Shown: one piece after another, positions 1 through 10,800 of the stretch
How positions within the stretch are numbered: the first letter of the stretch is position 1
Layout of the letters: the number at the start of each line of letters is the position of its first letter
Source: Hirschia sp964351655
GTDB taxonomy: Bacteria; Pseudomonadota; Alphaproteobacteria; Caulobacterales; Hyphomonadaceae
Length of the DNA stretch: 64,000 nt
Assembly (NCBI GenBank): GCA_964351655.1
Contig: CAYGPD010000010.1
Location: forward strand, 15,134 to 79,133
Reading direction: 5' to 3'
Program-made: the position numbers and the translations under genes
Notes under the pieces: model-generated
The model's input: only the letters and a program-made list of their open reading frames with translations
Told to the model about the DNA's origin: nothing
Database searches by the model: none

Positions 1-144
1 ATATTAATCTATATCAAAATATACCAATCAACCTAACCTGATAAATAAAATTGGTTGACAACAAGGTGGGTCCAATAAAAGTGACGGCTGAGCAAAAAAA
101 AACATACCAGCTCTGATTCATAGATCTTTGGGAGAGGTCACTCT

Positions 145-3100
145 ATGACACACCGATTGAAACAACTTAATAATTCTAAAACCATCATGAAAGCAGCTCT
201 ACTTAGTTCAGCCGCTTTTACTCTAATAGCGCCGTCTCTATCTCAAGCTGCAGCACAAAATGCTTCAGAGAGTTCCGAAGATTCCCGTAAACTTGAGACA
301 ATTGTCATAACTGGATCACGTGCAACTATTCAGGACGCTATAGATCTAAAAAGAACGTCAACTATGGTTGTAGATGGTTTATCTGCAAACGATATTGGTG
401 AGTTGCCAGCTCTATCAATCGGTGAAGCCTTAGAATCTATTACAGGTGCAGCCTCTCACCGTGAAAACGGTGGCGCTACAGAAATCTCAATCAGAGGCTT
501 GGGTCCCTATCTTAGCTCGACAACATTCAATGGACGCGAGGCAAGCAACGGATCCGGCGACCGATCAGTTAACTTTTCTCAGTTTCCTTCTGAGCTGATG
601 AACAAACTGCTTATCTACAAGACTCAAGATGCCAGCCTCATAGAAGGTGCTGTTGCTGGGCAAATTGCATTGGAAACTTTAAAGCCACTTGACTACAAAA
701 AACGCCGTTTCCAATTCGACCTTAAAGGCAATTACAACCCTGACCAACAAGATATCGCTAGCTCAATGGCAGGCGATATTGGTCACCGCTTTACAGCTAG
801 CTATGTTGATCAATTTGATGCAGGTGGATTGGGATTATTTGGGCTTTCTTTGGGAGGACAAATCAGCGATATCTCACAACCTGAGCAAGAGCAGAACTCA
901 TCTAGCCCTTCTGGAACATCAATATACGCTTGTCTAATAGATCCAACGAACAACAGTACTGGATATTACGGCCGTAGCAGCGCTGACTGTGAAGACAATA
1001 TCACTAGTGGTCTTCCGGACAACCTAGGTTACCAAACAGAAATTGACCCCAATACTGGACTAGCAATTGACCACGGGATTCCTTACGCATTCGCAAGCAG
1101 CTCGCGTTCCTTCCGTCAGAATGACACACATGACACACGTGACTCATTGTTCACCGCACTTCAATGGCAACCAAATGATCGTATAGATATCAACTTGGAT
1201 CTACAATGGTCCGAGCGCATCCAATCAGAAGATCGCTATATTCTCAATTTTTCGAATATGAAGCGCAATACAGTCGGCGTCACCCTACCTTCTTTAGTCG
1301 TAAGCGACACAGGTGTAGTCTCCAACTGGTCAGGACAAACCTTCATTGAAAGCAATGGAGAAATGTACGAACGCGCGGAGGAATATTTCGGTGGTGGACT
1401 ATCTGCAAAATTTGAAATCACGGACAATCTACGTGCAAGTACAGATATATCGTTCTCAGAGACAAAACGTACGGAACTTCAAGTCTCCTTGCGCACCTCA
1501 TCAGGTGCACGCCAACTAATCAATTGGAACCGTGAAAACTCACTTATTGATCAATACACCATTACCAATTTTGACGTGACTGATCCATCTAACTTCTACA
1601 ATGACATCTATGCTCGTATCGACAACGATGTTGATCGCAAAAATACAAATGATGCCATCCGTGTTGATTTTGATTATGACGTCGGATTGGGTCCAATAAA
1701 CAATTTGGATTTTGGAATACGTTTCTCTGAGCTTGGATACAAGGATATAGCAGCTGGCGGTACAACAGCGAACGGTAGCCGCGTCCAATATGACCTCGTA
1801 GATAGCGATCCTTCAGCGGCTGCTTGTGCTGTTCGCTTTGCTGAAGGCGGATTTCTTGAATCAGCCCGCAGCGGAGACCTCTTAACAAATGTTTCCTCAA
1901 CCGGAACCATTATTGGGTCGGCAAATAGCTGGGCTACGTTTGACAACGCATGCCTCACTTCAGCAATTTTAGCTGCAAACGGCATTTCTTCACTCACATA
2001 CCCAACATTAACTGAAGAAAACTCTGATACGTCTGACGTGACAGAAAAAACAACTGCCGCCTACATAATGGCAAACTATGAATCTCAATTGGCTGGTAAA
2101 GCTGTTCGAGGTAATTTCGGTGTTCGCGCAGTAAACACAGAAGTAGAATCTATTGGGTACCGGAATGGTTTCAATATTGAAACCGATACAAACGGAAACA
2201 TCACATTGGTTCCAACTGCAGGTGTTGAAAAAGTGTCAGCAAACGCAGATTACGTAGAATTCCTACCAAGTTTCAACGCCGTTATAGATCTAAGCGACGA
2301 TGTTATACTTCGCGGTGGGATATACCGTGGACTATCTCGTGCAAACCCAAGTGATATGAACTATGCAAGATCATTCACCGCAAACAACGACGACACTATA
2401 ACAGATCCAAACGAACTTATTTCTGGGGTGAACGCGTCTGGAAACCCAGATTCTCAACCTTTGACATCTTGGAACTTCGATGTGTCCGCTGAATGGTATC
2501 CAAATGAGGACTCCATATTATCAGCAGCAGTTTACTTTAAACGTTTCAAAGGCGGCTTTGAGCGCGTCGTTGCAAATGAAACATATGTTATAGATGGACA
2601 GTCTATAACAATCCCAGTTGTGTTGACACAAACAAATGAAGACACAAGTGATCTAATGGGTATTGAGCTCACTGCTTCTCACAACTTCTCCTACCTACCC
2701 GGCCTTCTAAGTGGTTTGGGAGCAAAACTTAGCTACAACTATGCGGAATCTGACTTTGAATTCGAAGACAGTCTTTATGGTGACTTAGGTTACACTGATG
2801 AAAATGGAAATTTTGTTCAGACAAATATTGGGATAATTCCTCCTGGAAATATTCCTGGTTTCTCAGAAAATGTTTTCTCAGGACAAGTTTACTATCAAAT
2901 CGGCAACTTTGATTCATCTCTAATCTACAAGTTCCGTAGTGACTATTTCCAACCCTACACAGGAGATGGCACACGTCTACGCTTTGTTGGTGATGTAGGT
3001 GTATGGGAAGCACGCGCCTCCTATAAAATGACAGACAACTTCTCAGTTTACGTAGAAGGTTTGAACCTTTTTGAAGATGCTCCAAAAGAACAATACTACT

Positions 3101-3174
3101 TCACAAGCGACAACTTGGGAGAAGTAAACGTATATGGCCCTCGGATATTCTTTGGAATAAAAGCTAAATTCTAA
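145..3174 (+). CDS. TonB-dependent receptor (large, Xanthomonas/Caulobacter type)
   Basis: Outer-membrane active-transport receptor of 1009 residues. It starts with a signal peptide (hydrophobic stretch about residues 16-35, ending near SQA-AAQ), followed by a TonB-box-like ETIVITGSR at about 52-60. The plug domain lies at about 70-190 and contains the motif ISIRGLGP. A long beta-barrel follows and ends in an aromatic residue (IKAKF), as expected for BAM-dependent insertion. Size and plug style (GEALESITG, ISIRGLGPYLSSTTFNGRE) fit the long receptors of oligotrophic alphaproteobacteria that often take up carbohydrates. The substrate cannot be read from sequence and no transport partner is adjacent. 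A strong ribosome-binding site (GGGAGAGG) sits about 7 nt before the ATG. The gene is monocistronic, ending at a clear terminator. Family certain, substrate unknown. Confidence 0.93.
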   Translation: MTHRLKQLNNSKTIMKAALLSSAAFTLIAPSLSQAAAQNASESSEDSRKLETIVITGSRATIQDAIDLKRTSTMVVDGLSANDIGELPALSIGEALESITGAASHRENGGATEISIRGLGPYLSSTTFNGREASNGSGDRSVNFSQFPSELMNKLLIYKTQDASLIEGAVAGQIALETLKPLDYKKRRFQFDLKGNYNPDQQDIASSMAGDIGHRFTASYVDQFDAGGLGLFGLSLGGQISDISQPEQEQNSSSPSGTSIYACLIDPTNNSTGYYGRSSADCEDNITSGLPDNLGYQTEIDPNTGLAIDHGIPYAFASSSRSFRQNDTHDTRDSLFTALQWQPNDRIDINLDLQWSERIQSEDRYILNFSNMKRNTVGVTLPSLVVSDTGVVSNWSGQTFIESNGEMYERAEEYFGGGLSAKFEITDNLRASTDISFSETKRTELQVSLRTSSGARQLINWNRENSLIDQYTITNFDVTDPSNFYNDIYARIDNDVDRKNTNDAIRVDFDYDVGLGPINNLDFGIRFSELGYKDIAAGGTTANGSRVQYDLVDSDPSAAACAVRFAEGGFLESARSGDLLTNVSSTGTIIGSANSWATFDNACLTSAILAANGISSLTYPTLTEENSDTSDVTEKTTAAYIMANYESQLAGKAVRGNFGVRAVNTEVESIGYRNGFNIETDTNGNITLVPTAGVEKVSANADYVEFLPSFNAVIDLSDDVILRGGIYRGLSRANPSDMNYARSFTANNDDTITDPNELISGVNASGNPDSQPLTSWNFDVSAEWYPNEDSILSAAVYFKRFKGGFERVVANETYVIDGQSITIPVVLTQTNEDTSDLMGIELTASHNFSYLPGLLSGLGAKLSYNYAESDFEFEDSLYGDLGYTDENGNFVQTNIGIIPPGNIPGFSENVFSGQVYYQIGNFDSSLIYKFRSDYFQPYTGDGTRLRFVGDVGVWEARASYKMTDNFSVYVEGLNLFEDAPKEQYYFTSDNLGEVNVYGPRIFFGIKAKF

Positions 3175-3180
3175 ACCTAT

Positions 3181-3220
3181 AAAAGCCCCGCTTTTCTTCA
3201 TTGAAAAGCGGGGCTTTTTT
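3181..3220 (+). terminator. Rho-independent terminator after the TonB receptor
   Basis: A perfect 16-bp stem (AAAAGCCCCGCTTTTC with its complement) encloses a 6-nt loop (TTCATT) and runs into six T residues. It lies just after the receptor stop codon. The flanking A and T runs mean it probably also works for the convergent dehydrogenase gene on the minus strand. Confidence 0.95.
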
Positions 3221-3242
3221 ATCTAAACTCTATTCTAAAATC

Positions 3243-4250
3243 TTACTTAAAGCCTGATAGAACAGTCTTTCCAATAGCTTTGCCACTATCTTGCAATTCA
3301 TGCGCAGCTTGCAGATTGGCAACACTCATTTCTCCCCCCAAATTATTCACCGTAGAAATTAGAGTGTCTTCATCTAAAAGTTCAGCCAAGCGGTTTAGCA
3401 ATTTGTGCTGCTCATTCATATCTTCAGTTTCAAACATAGACCGCGTAAACATGAACTCCCAACTTACAGAAAGAGCTTTCTGTTTCAGCGGAACAATATC
3501 TAACGTTTGGGGATCATCAATTAAAGCAATATGTCCACGCGGCTTTATCAGCTTTACGATAGAATTAAAATGAACTGCTGTTTGTGTTAGAGCCGCAACA
3601 TATCGCGGTGAAATGCCTAATTTAGATATTTCTGCATCCAAAGGGTTATTGTGATTAATGACATGGTCGGCACCCATCTTTTTCACCCACTCTACCGTGT
3701 CCGACCTAGACGCAGTTGCTATAACAGTCAATCGTGTCAACTTCTTAGCTAACTGTATCAAAATAGACCCCACTCCGCCGGCACCACCGACCACAAGAAT
3801 GGCATCTCCACAACCTCCTCCTTCTGTTACCCCGAAGCTTTCGAACAACAATTCCCACGCTGTAATCGTTGTTAACGGCATACCTGCAGCCTCCGCAAAC
3901 CCCAATTTTTTGGGTTTACGCCCTACGATGCGCTCATCTACGGCTTGCAAAGCTGCATTTGATCCTTGCCTAGTAATATCTCCGGCATAAAAAACTTCAT
4001 CGCCTACTTTAAAGTAGGTTACACCTGATCCCACTTCCTTAACTATTCCCGCCGCATCAAAACCAAGAATCCGCGCGCCATTCTCAGGCTGAGCATTTTT
4101 CCTCACCTTAATATCAACAGGATTGACCGAGACACCACGCACTTCCACAAGTATGTCACGTGACTTTAATTGCGGTTTTTCAGCTTCAAACTCCATCATC
4201 ACATTGGCATCAGATACCGGTCCAGCTGCTTTATATCCTATGGCTCTCAT
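3243..4250 (-). CDS. Zinc-type alcohol dehydrogenase / quinone oxidoreductase family protein
   Basis: Medium-chain dehydrogenase/reductase of 335 residues. The N-terminal GroES-like domain contains GVSVNPVDIKVR and GFDAAGIVKEVG. A Rossmann domain follows with the NAD(P)-binding motif VVGGAGGVGSILIQLAK. The structural zinc cysteines of classical alcohol dehydrogenases are missing, so it resembles the zinc-independent quinone-oxidoreductase-like branch. It probably reduces an aldehyde, enone or quinone with NADPH in the cytoplasm. I chose the ATG at 4250 because AGGAGTG sits 6 nt upstream and the family begins MRAIGY. The frame stays open to 4505, but that extension would overlap the divergent gene. 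It converges on the TonB receptor terminator. Substrate unknown. Confidence 0.88.
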   Translation of the reverse strand: MRAIGYKAAGPVSDANVMMEFEAEKPQLKSRDILVEVRGVSVNPVDIKVRKNAQPENGARILGFDAAGIVKEVGSGVTYFKVGDEVFYAGDITRQGSNAALQAVDERIVGRKPKKLGFAEAAGMPLTTITAWELLFESFGVTEGGGCGDAILVVGGAGGVGSILIQLAKKLTRLTVIATASRSDTVEWVKKMGADHVINHNNPLDAEISKLGISPRYVAALTQTAVHFNSIVKLIKPRGHIALIDDPQTLDIVPLKQKALSVSWEFMFTRSMFETEDMNEQHKLLNRLAELLDEDTLISTVNNLGGEMSVANLQAAHELQDSGKAIGKTVLSGFK

Positions 4251-4365
4251 CCAAAACACTCCTAAATCTCTCCCCATATAATTGGGGCGCACATTGTCGT
4301 GATGCAGCGGTTTTACGAGCCGCGCGTAATTGTAAGTTAAGTTCTTCTCGTCTATATTCCAGTTC

Positions 4366-4791
4366 ATGAAAATGTTTAGTCGCATATTCCTTTTATTCGC
4401 TGCGGTGATATTTACTGCCAGCCCAGTCATGGCATGCTGCCTGACGGGACATGCGAATTTTGCGACATCATCGACGCCCTCAGACTTAGAAAACTGCCAC
4501 GACACTATGGATCATAGTGGAATGGTGGATCAGTCGGAGTCCACTAATTCAACAGGTACATCATATCAGTGTGAAGGTTGCGCAGATTGTGATGCGACCT
4601 TTGTTCAAGAAAATGCTTTTCAGAGCATTTCATTTGATAGTTCTCAGCATTTATTTAAAACGTTCCCGATTTATGCTGCAAACATTAGACTAAACATTCC
4701 CAAACGCACTATTTTTACGACAGGGCCACCCAAAAGTTCGCCTATACACGCCTCAACCCCTTTCGTACTGAAACAGCGCCTCCTTATTTGA
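4366..4791 (+). CDS. Exported Cys/His-rich small protein at the head of the copper efflux operon
   Basis: A 141-residue protein with a signal peptide (FLLFAAVIFTASPVMA) and a mature part rich in possible metal ligands: CCLTGH, CHDTMDHSGM and CEGCADCD. The C-terminal tail (TGPPKSSP, then STPFVLKQRLLI) recalls small proteins seen beside CusCBA-type operons, but I cannot name the family. It is first in a run leading to an outer-membrane factor, adaptor and RND pump, so periplasmic copper or silver binding or sensing is a reasonable inference. Two start codons are possible (4366 and 4372), neither with a strong ribosome-binding site. It is divergent from the dehydrogenase with about 115 bp between starts, so the promoter must lie there. 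Confidence 0.72.
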   Translation: MKMFSRIFLLFAAVIFTASPVMACCLTGHANFATSSTPSDLENCHDTMDHSGMVDQSESTNSTGTSYQCEGCADCDATFVQENAFQSISFDSSQHLFKTFPIYAANIRLNIPKRTIFTTGPPKSSPIHASTPFVLKQRLLI

Positions 4792-4869
4792 TCTAATGCA
4801 AACTTTTGCGTCCATTCCCTATGGGTTTTGGACCATTCTCGTTTGTCATGTTCAAATATCGAGGTTTAA

Positions 4870-6081
4870 ATGTACCCTTCCCAAAAACTAATTATTCTTG
4901 CTTGTGTAGCCCTATCTGTAAATTTCACCGGATATGCTCAGACCTTTGAAGAGCTTGAAGCAACATTAAAAAAACACCCTTCGCTTGAAGCTTTGGATCT
5001 GCAATCATCAAGTATGCAAGATCTCTCGATCGCTGCAATGGCTTTGCCTGACCCAGTTGTTTCTATAGGGATAAATAACTTCCCCGTGTTTGATCCCTCA
5101 TTTACTACCTATCTGCCCACGCACAAATCTCTTAGCGTTCAACAAAAGTTCACGCCGCACACAGGGCGCCAAGCCAGAGCAAAAGCTGCAAGTATTCAGT
5201 CAATCCAACTAAACGCGATAAGAGACCAACGTTTAGCTGCACTCACAGCCCAACTACAAATTAGCCTCATAGAAAAGAAACGTATCCAGATCCAAGCTGC
5301 TTTCGCCAACGAGCGTGACTCCAAATACACAGAACTCGTTGATGTTGTGGAGACAGAAATAGACGCTGGACGTCCTGCACTATTCAGGCTTGCTGAAATC
5401 GAAGCTGAACGCGCTGATGTAGCACGGGAACTTGTCGAGTTACAAAATCAAACAGATGGCATCAATGCTTCACTCATTGAACTTATTGGATTTATTCCCG
5501 ATACACCACCACCGCCTCAACTACATAGTGAATGGAATGGAGATATTGCCCAATTTCATGCAGTGCGAGTGCAGCAAACTGAAATCTCTCTGAAAGATGC
5601 AGGAATTGAAGAAGCAAAATCCGAGTGGAAGCCAGAATGGGGCGCGCAACTTACCTATCAGCAACGTGAATCTGGTGCGAATTTTAATGGCGACGACTGG
5701 GTATCCGGAGTTGTTACATTTTCAGTACCCATTTGGGCACACAAAAAGCAAGAGCCTAAACTAAGAGCAGCGAGCGCTGCTCACGATGCTGCACAGCTAA
5801 ACTACAGAAACGCCGCACGCGTATCTTCTGCTCAATATTCAACACTATCTGCAAACAAACGAGCCGCTCAAAAACATATAGATATTTTACAGCAGAAATC
5901 TCAAGCTATTCAAAATAAAATAGAAGCTCAAATGACAATCTATGAATCCGGTACAGGTGACTATGCTCCAATTATAGATGGAGAAATTGCCATCCTTAAA
6001 CTCCGTTCAGAAATAGCTGCTCAATCTGCACGCATAGACATTTCAACTGCACAACTTAATGCTCTCACGGTGCAATCATGA
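4870..6081 (+). CDS. CusC-like outer-membrane efflux factor (TolC family)
   Basis: A 403-residue outer-membrane channel subunit of a heavy-metal efflux pump. The signal peptide ends near FTGYA-QTFEE, and the mature protein has the long helical pairs of TolC-type factors (for example about residues 95-190 and 300-400). It is somewhat shorter than CusC (about 450). Its stop overlaps the start of the adaptor gene by 4 nt, showing translational coupling in the operon. Together with the adaptor, pump and CusF-like protein it should form a tripartite exporter moving copper or silver from the periplasm out of the cell. The metal is inferred from the neighbours. Confidence 0.87.
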   Translation: MYPSQKLIILACVALSVNFTGYAQTFEELEATLKKHPSLEALDLQSSSMQDLSIAAMALPDPVVSIGINNFPVFDPSFTTYLPTHKSLSVQQKFTPHTGRQARAKAASIQSIQLNAIRDQRLAALTAQLQISLIEKKRIQIQAAFANERDSKYTELVDVVETEIDAGRPALFRLAEIEAERADVARELVELQNQTDGINASLIELIGFIPDTPPPPQLHSEWNGDIAQFHAVRVQQTEISLKDAGIEEAKSEWKPEWGAQLTYQQRESGANFNGDDWVSGVVTFSVPIWAHKKQEPKLRAASAAHDAAQLNYRNAARVSSAQYSTLSANKRAAQKHIDILQQKSQAIQNKIEAQMTIYESGTGDYAPIIDGEIAILKLRSEIAAQSARIDISTAQLNALTVQS

Positions 6082-7820
6082 TCCATATCAAACCCATATC
6101 CGCAGCCTTATTGGCACTCATCTTTTATGCGTCGGACCAAACTTTAACGCACGTCTCTTGGGGGGCAGCAAATGCGCAAACTGCTCAACCGAATACAGAA
6201 GAAGCTGAAAAATACACCTGCCCTATGCATCCCCACTATATCTCAACGGATAGCGACGGCACATGCCCAATATGCGGCATGAACCTCGTTCCAACTTCAA
6301 GTTCATCCGATGAAATCACTCGTGATGGATCAATAATTGTAGCGCCTGAAATGATCCAAACAATGGGTGTACGTACAACTCCCGTAACTATCAAAAATTT
6401 TGGCAAGACACTTAGGGCTTTTGGAACGATAGAAACAAACGAACGTCTTGAAAATGCAACTGTTTCACGGCTAGAAGGATGGATAGAAGACTTACGCGTG
6501 AGAGCTGAAGGTGATACCGTTCGTAGTGGTGCATTACTATATCGTGTATACAGTCCGGATCTAATTTCAGCTCAAAAAGATTATCTAAATTCCCTCAATA
6601 TAGGCAACGACAACCGTATAGCGGCAGTACGCCAACGCCTTCGCTCGTTGGGGATGCAAAACGCGGCTATTGATAGCCTCACTCAAACGCAAAAAGTACT
6701 TGAGCGCGTTCCCGTATATGCTGAATCCAGCGGTACTGTTTCAAAATTAGAAGTACGCGAGGGAGACTATATAAAGCCTGGTTCAAAAATCCTGCGTTTG
6801 CAATCCTATGCTGATGTTTGGATCATAGCTCGGATCCCTGAAGCGGAATTGTCCTTGATAGACACCGGACTTCCCGTACATCTTAATTTTCCAAGTGCCC
6901 CTAACGCATCAAGTGAAGGGCGTATCAATTATGTTTACCCCACAATAGACCCCAAAACTCGAACCGGTGAATTACGCATTGAAGTTGATAATGGCGCAGG
7001 CTTTCTACGTCCCGGCGCATATGCAGATATAACAATGTATCTTGAAAAACAGGATAGATTGTCCGTCCCTACTGAGGCCATCCTTAAAGATAGCCATGGC
7101 GCACATGTCATAACCGCTTTAGGAGGAGGTCGCTTTGCAAGCCGCAAAATTGATACAGGAATTAGTGCTCAAGGCTATACTGAGATTTTGTCGGGATTAA
7201 ATCCAAATGAAACCGTTGTATCAAGTGGTCAGTTCATGCTCGACAGTGAAGCAAACCTTCAAGAAGGCTTCTCTAAATTAAACGCGCCGATCGCTGCATC
7301 AGCAGACCCCACAACACCGCTTTCGGAATTGCCGATTGATGCCGACACTTTAGTACAACTCGACCACCTCACAGACATGTCGCTTTATTTCCATGAAGCA
7401 TTGACTGACGGATACAAAATTGACCCCTATTTTGTAGATCCGGCCATAAATGTCGCCGACACTCTCAAGGTTCGATTCGCTAATACTAAACTAAAGCCAA
7501 TTTTAGAAAATTCTATTCTCGCCCTTAAAGGTGCTAAAGTAGCAAGAGAAGGCAATGGACTAGCATCTAACCTCGCGCGCCTTACAGAGGTTCTCAGTCC
7601 TTGGTTGTTAGAAGGTTCGCCCATTCACTATCGCGATGCCGGTCTTACTCTCTTCCAAGATGATATATCCCAGAGACTATGGTTGCAGGAGGGTACGCAA
7701 GCACACAATCCCTATGGAAACGGGAAATCCACTTCCATAGCGTGGCCAGATCCAATGGAAAGCATTGATCCACCTGATTATGAGCTACGTAAGAGCAGCC
7801 CACATGCTGGACATAGGTAG
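6078..7820 (+). CDS. cusB: CusB-like periplasmic adaptor with heavy-metal-binding domain
   Basis: A 580-residue membrane-fusion protein of a heavy-metal RND pump. A signal segment is followed by a heavy-metal-binding domain with C48-P-M-H51 and C63-P-I-C66-G-M, the usual YTCPMHP/CPICGMNL pattern. Next come the barrel-sandwich and hairpin segments (VSRLEGWIEDLRVRAEGDTV, then VPVYAESSGTVSKLEVREGDYI) and a beta-barrel region (VDPKTRT-like IDPKTRTGELRIEV). About 150 extra C-terminal residues (from about 420) are predicted helical and resemble the DUF3347-type extension found in some metal adaptors. It bridges the outer-membrane factor and the CusA-like pump and may pass Cu(I) or Ag(I) to it. Assignment to the Cus group is firm; the exact metal is inferred. 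Confidence 0.9.
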   Translation: MIHIKPISAALLALIFYASDQTLTHVSWGAANAQTAQPNTEEAEKYTCPMHPHYISTDSDGTCPICGMNLVPTSSSSDEITRDGSIIVAPEMIQTMGVRTTPVTIKNFGKTLRAFGTIETNERLENATVSRLEGWIEDLRVRAEGDTVRSGALLYRVYSPDLISAQKDYLNSLNIGNDNRIAAVRQRLRSLGMQNAAIDSLTQTQKVLERVPVYAESSGTVSKLEVREGDYIKPGSKILRLQSYADVWIIARIPEAELSLIDTGLPVHLNFPSAPNASSEGRINYVYPTIDPKTRTGELRIEVDNGAGFLRPGAYADITMYLEKQDRLSVPTEAILKDSHGAHVITALGGGRFASRKIDTGISAQGYTEILSGLNPNETVVSSGQFMLDSEANLQEGFSKLNAPIAASADPTTPLSELPIDADTLVQLDHLTDMSLYFHEALTDGYKIDPYFVDPAINVADTLKVRFANTKLKPILENSILALKGAKVAREGNGLASNLARLTEVLSPWLLEGSPIHYRDAGLTLFQDDISQRLWLQEGTQAHNPYGNGKSTSIAWPDPMESIDPPDYELRKSSPHAGHR

Positions 7821-7829
7821 GAGTGCACC

Positions 7830-10800
7830 ATGTCAAACGAATATTCAACAGATATGACGGGGCATGACCCAACTAAGTCATTCATTGCCAGTGTAATTTC
7901 TTGGTCAATTTCCAATCAAATTATTGTTCTTGCGTTAAGCATTGCGTTGGGCGTTGCTGGTTGGTTCGCAGTACGCGCTACACCGCTAGATGCGGTCCCA
8001 GACCTTACAGATACACAAGTCATTATCCGCACAGATTTTCCTGGCCAAAGCCCGCAAATAGTAGAAGATCTCGTTACCTATCCACTTTCAACCAACCTTT
8101 TGGGTTTACCAAAAACCAAAGATGTGCGCGGTTCATCTATGTTCGGCACGAGCTTTGTCTATGTCATTTTTGAAGACGGTGTTGATCTATATTGGGCACG
8201 CTCTCGGGTACTTGAAGCGCTCTCTAGGCTTGGTTCTCAATTGCCAGAAGGTGTTGTTCCTCAAATGGGACCAGACGCAACAGGTGTCGGTTGGGTCTAT
8301 CAATATGCACTTGTCGACAAAACAGGAACAACAGATCTTGCAGAACTTCGCTCGTTGCAAGACTGGTTCTTAAAATTAGAACTATCAGGCGTGGATGGTG
8401 TAGCAGAAGTTGCCTCTGTAGGTGGTTTCGAGCGCGAGTATCAGGTTCTTATCGACCCCAACCTTTTACGTTCCTATAACATTCCCTTGAAACGCGTCGC
8501 GGAGGCAATTCGTGCAGCGTCCAGTGAAGTCGGTGGACGGGTCCTAGAACAAGCCGAAACTGAATTTGTCATCCGTTCCTCTGGCTATGTCGAAAAGAAA
8601 GCTGATTTAGAGCAAGTCGTCCTTTATTCTAGTGATGGTACGCCCGTCCTTCTCTCAGCTGTTGGACGCATTGTAGAAGGTCCGGCCCTAAGGCGCGGAA
8701 TTGTGGAACTAAATGGCGAAGGTGAAACCGTCGCCGGCGTCATTGTTATGCGTGACGGAGAGAACGCTTTAACAGTAATCCAACGCGTAAAAGATAAACT
8801 CGACCAGCTCCAAGCTGGCCTTCCAGACGGCGTTGAAATTGAAACTGTATACGACCGTACTTCGCTTATTTCTGGTTCCGTCGATTATCTTCAGAAGAAA
8901 CTTTTGGAAGAGGGTTTAGCTGTTACGTTTGTAATTTTGATTTTTTTGCTTCATGTGCGCTCCTCTCTTGTAGCTGTGATTACTCTACCGCTAGGCGTCC
9001 TTGGTGCATTTATTCTAATGTCGTGGCAGGGGGTGACTGCAAACATTATGAGCCTTGGTGGAATAGCCATTGCTATTGGCGCAATGGTCGATGCATCCAT
9101 TGTACTCGTTGAGAATGCAAGCCGAAAACTGTCCGATTTTTCACAAAAACCTACCAAGAAACAACATAGAGAAGCTTTAATCCATTCGGCACAAGAAGTC
9201 GGTCCTGGAATATTCTTTTCACTGCTAATTATCACTGTTTCATTTCTTCCAGTTTTCGCTCTAACAGGAGAGAGTTATCGACTATTTAGCCCATTAGCCT
9301 TCACCAAAACCTACGCAATGGCATTTGCGGCAATCCTCTCAATTACTCTTGTCCCCGTGTTAATGCTGCACCTCATGAGAGGAAAATTCGCGAAAGAAGA
9401 GGCGAACCCTCTTAATGCATTTTTTGTTTGGGCTTACAAACCAATATTGCATACAGCACTGCGTTTTAAATGGGTTACAGTTACACTTGCACTTTTGGCA
9501 ACAGGAAGCGTTTTAGTACCCCTTCAACGTCTAGGATCTGAATTTATGCCAGCGCTTTATGAAGGTGAATTACTTTACATGCCCACCACTCTACCTGGTG
9601 TTTCCTCGACCAAAATTCGTGAAATCTTGGGGCAAACCAATCGTGTTATAAAAACCGTTCCTGAAGTTGAACGCGTATTTGGAAAAGCAGGTCGCGCTGA
9701 AACTGCAACCGACCCCGCACCACTCTCTATGATAGAAACATGGATTAAACTAAAGCCGCCCTCTCAATGGCGCTCCGGTATGAAAGTTGACGATATTATC
9801 GCAGAACTCAACAGTAAGCTCCAAATGCCGGGCCTCATAAATTCTTGGGGATACCCCATCAAAATCAGAATGGATATGGTCTCAACGGGGGTCCGCACAC
9901 CTATAGGCATTAAAGTTACAGGAGACAGCCTGCTGGAAATTGAACGTATTGCCCGCGATATAGAAACGACTGTTTCAAACATATCAGGCACACGTTCAGC
10001 TTTTGCCGACCGCGTCTTAGGTGGTAAGTATCTTGAAATTACACCTGACCGTTCCGAACTTGCGCGGCGCAATATCGACATGGGTGTATTTCAAACTGTC
10101 ATTCAAACTGCCCTCGGCGGTACGCAGTTGGCTCAATCCGTAGAAGGACGTGAGCGCTACAACATAATATTGCGCTATGATCGGCCTTTTCGTGAAAGCC
10201 CAGATGATTTGGAGAATATCTTAGTACCCACTCCTGAGGGGGCTCATATACCATTAGTAGAACTTGCTTCAATTGCCTATACTGAAGGCCCCCCGATGAT
10301 CAGATCAGAAAATGCTCGCCTTACAGGTTGGGTGTTTGTTGACATCGCTGAAAGAGATATTGGGAGTTACGTAGCCGAAGCCCAAAAAGCCGTTTCCGAT
10401 TCAGTTCCCCTACCTGCTGGCTACGCAGTGTCCTTTTCAGGCCAATACAAACAGATGTTGGAAGCGGCAGAACGATTAAAAATCGCAATACCGTCAGCAA
10501 TTGGTCTAATCTTCATATTGCTTATGCTGCACTTTGGGCGTTTGGACCGTACCATTATAATAATGCTGTCACTTCCATTTGGTTTAATCGGTGGATTGTG
10601 GGCAATCTGGCTTGCTGGATACAATTTATCAGTCGCTGTCGCTGTCGGATTTATCGCGTTGGGCGGAATCGCTGTTGAAACAGCCGTGGTGATGCTTTTG
10701 TACATCGACGCCGAGGTGCGCCGCACATCACCTCAAACACGCCCCCAACTCTATGATGCCATCACACACGGCGCAGCGATGCGTGTTCGCCCAAAACTCA

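Noticed and set aside
55..60. TTGACA as a -35 box of the first TonB receptor
   Set aside because: No convincing -10 hexamer at a 16-18 bp spacing follows, so a promoter cannot be supported.
4251..4505. N-terminal extension of the alcohol dehydrogenase by 85 residues
   Set aside because: The family begins at MRAIGY, a strong ribosome-binding site lies before that ATG, and the extension overlaps the divergent exported protein.
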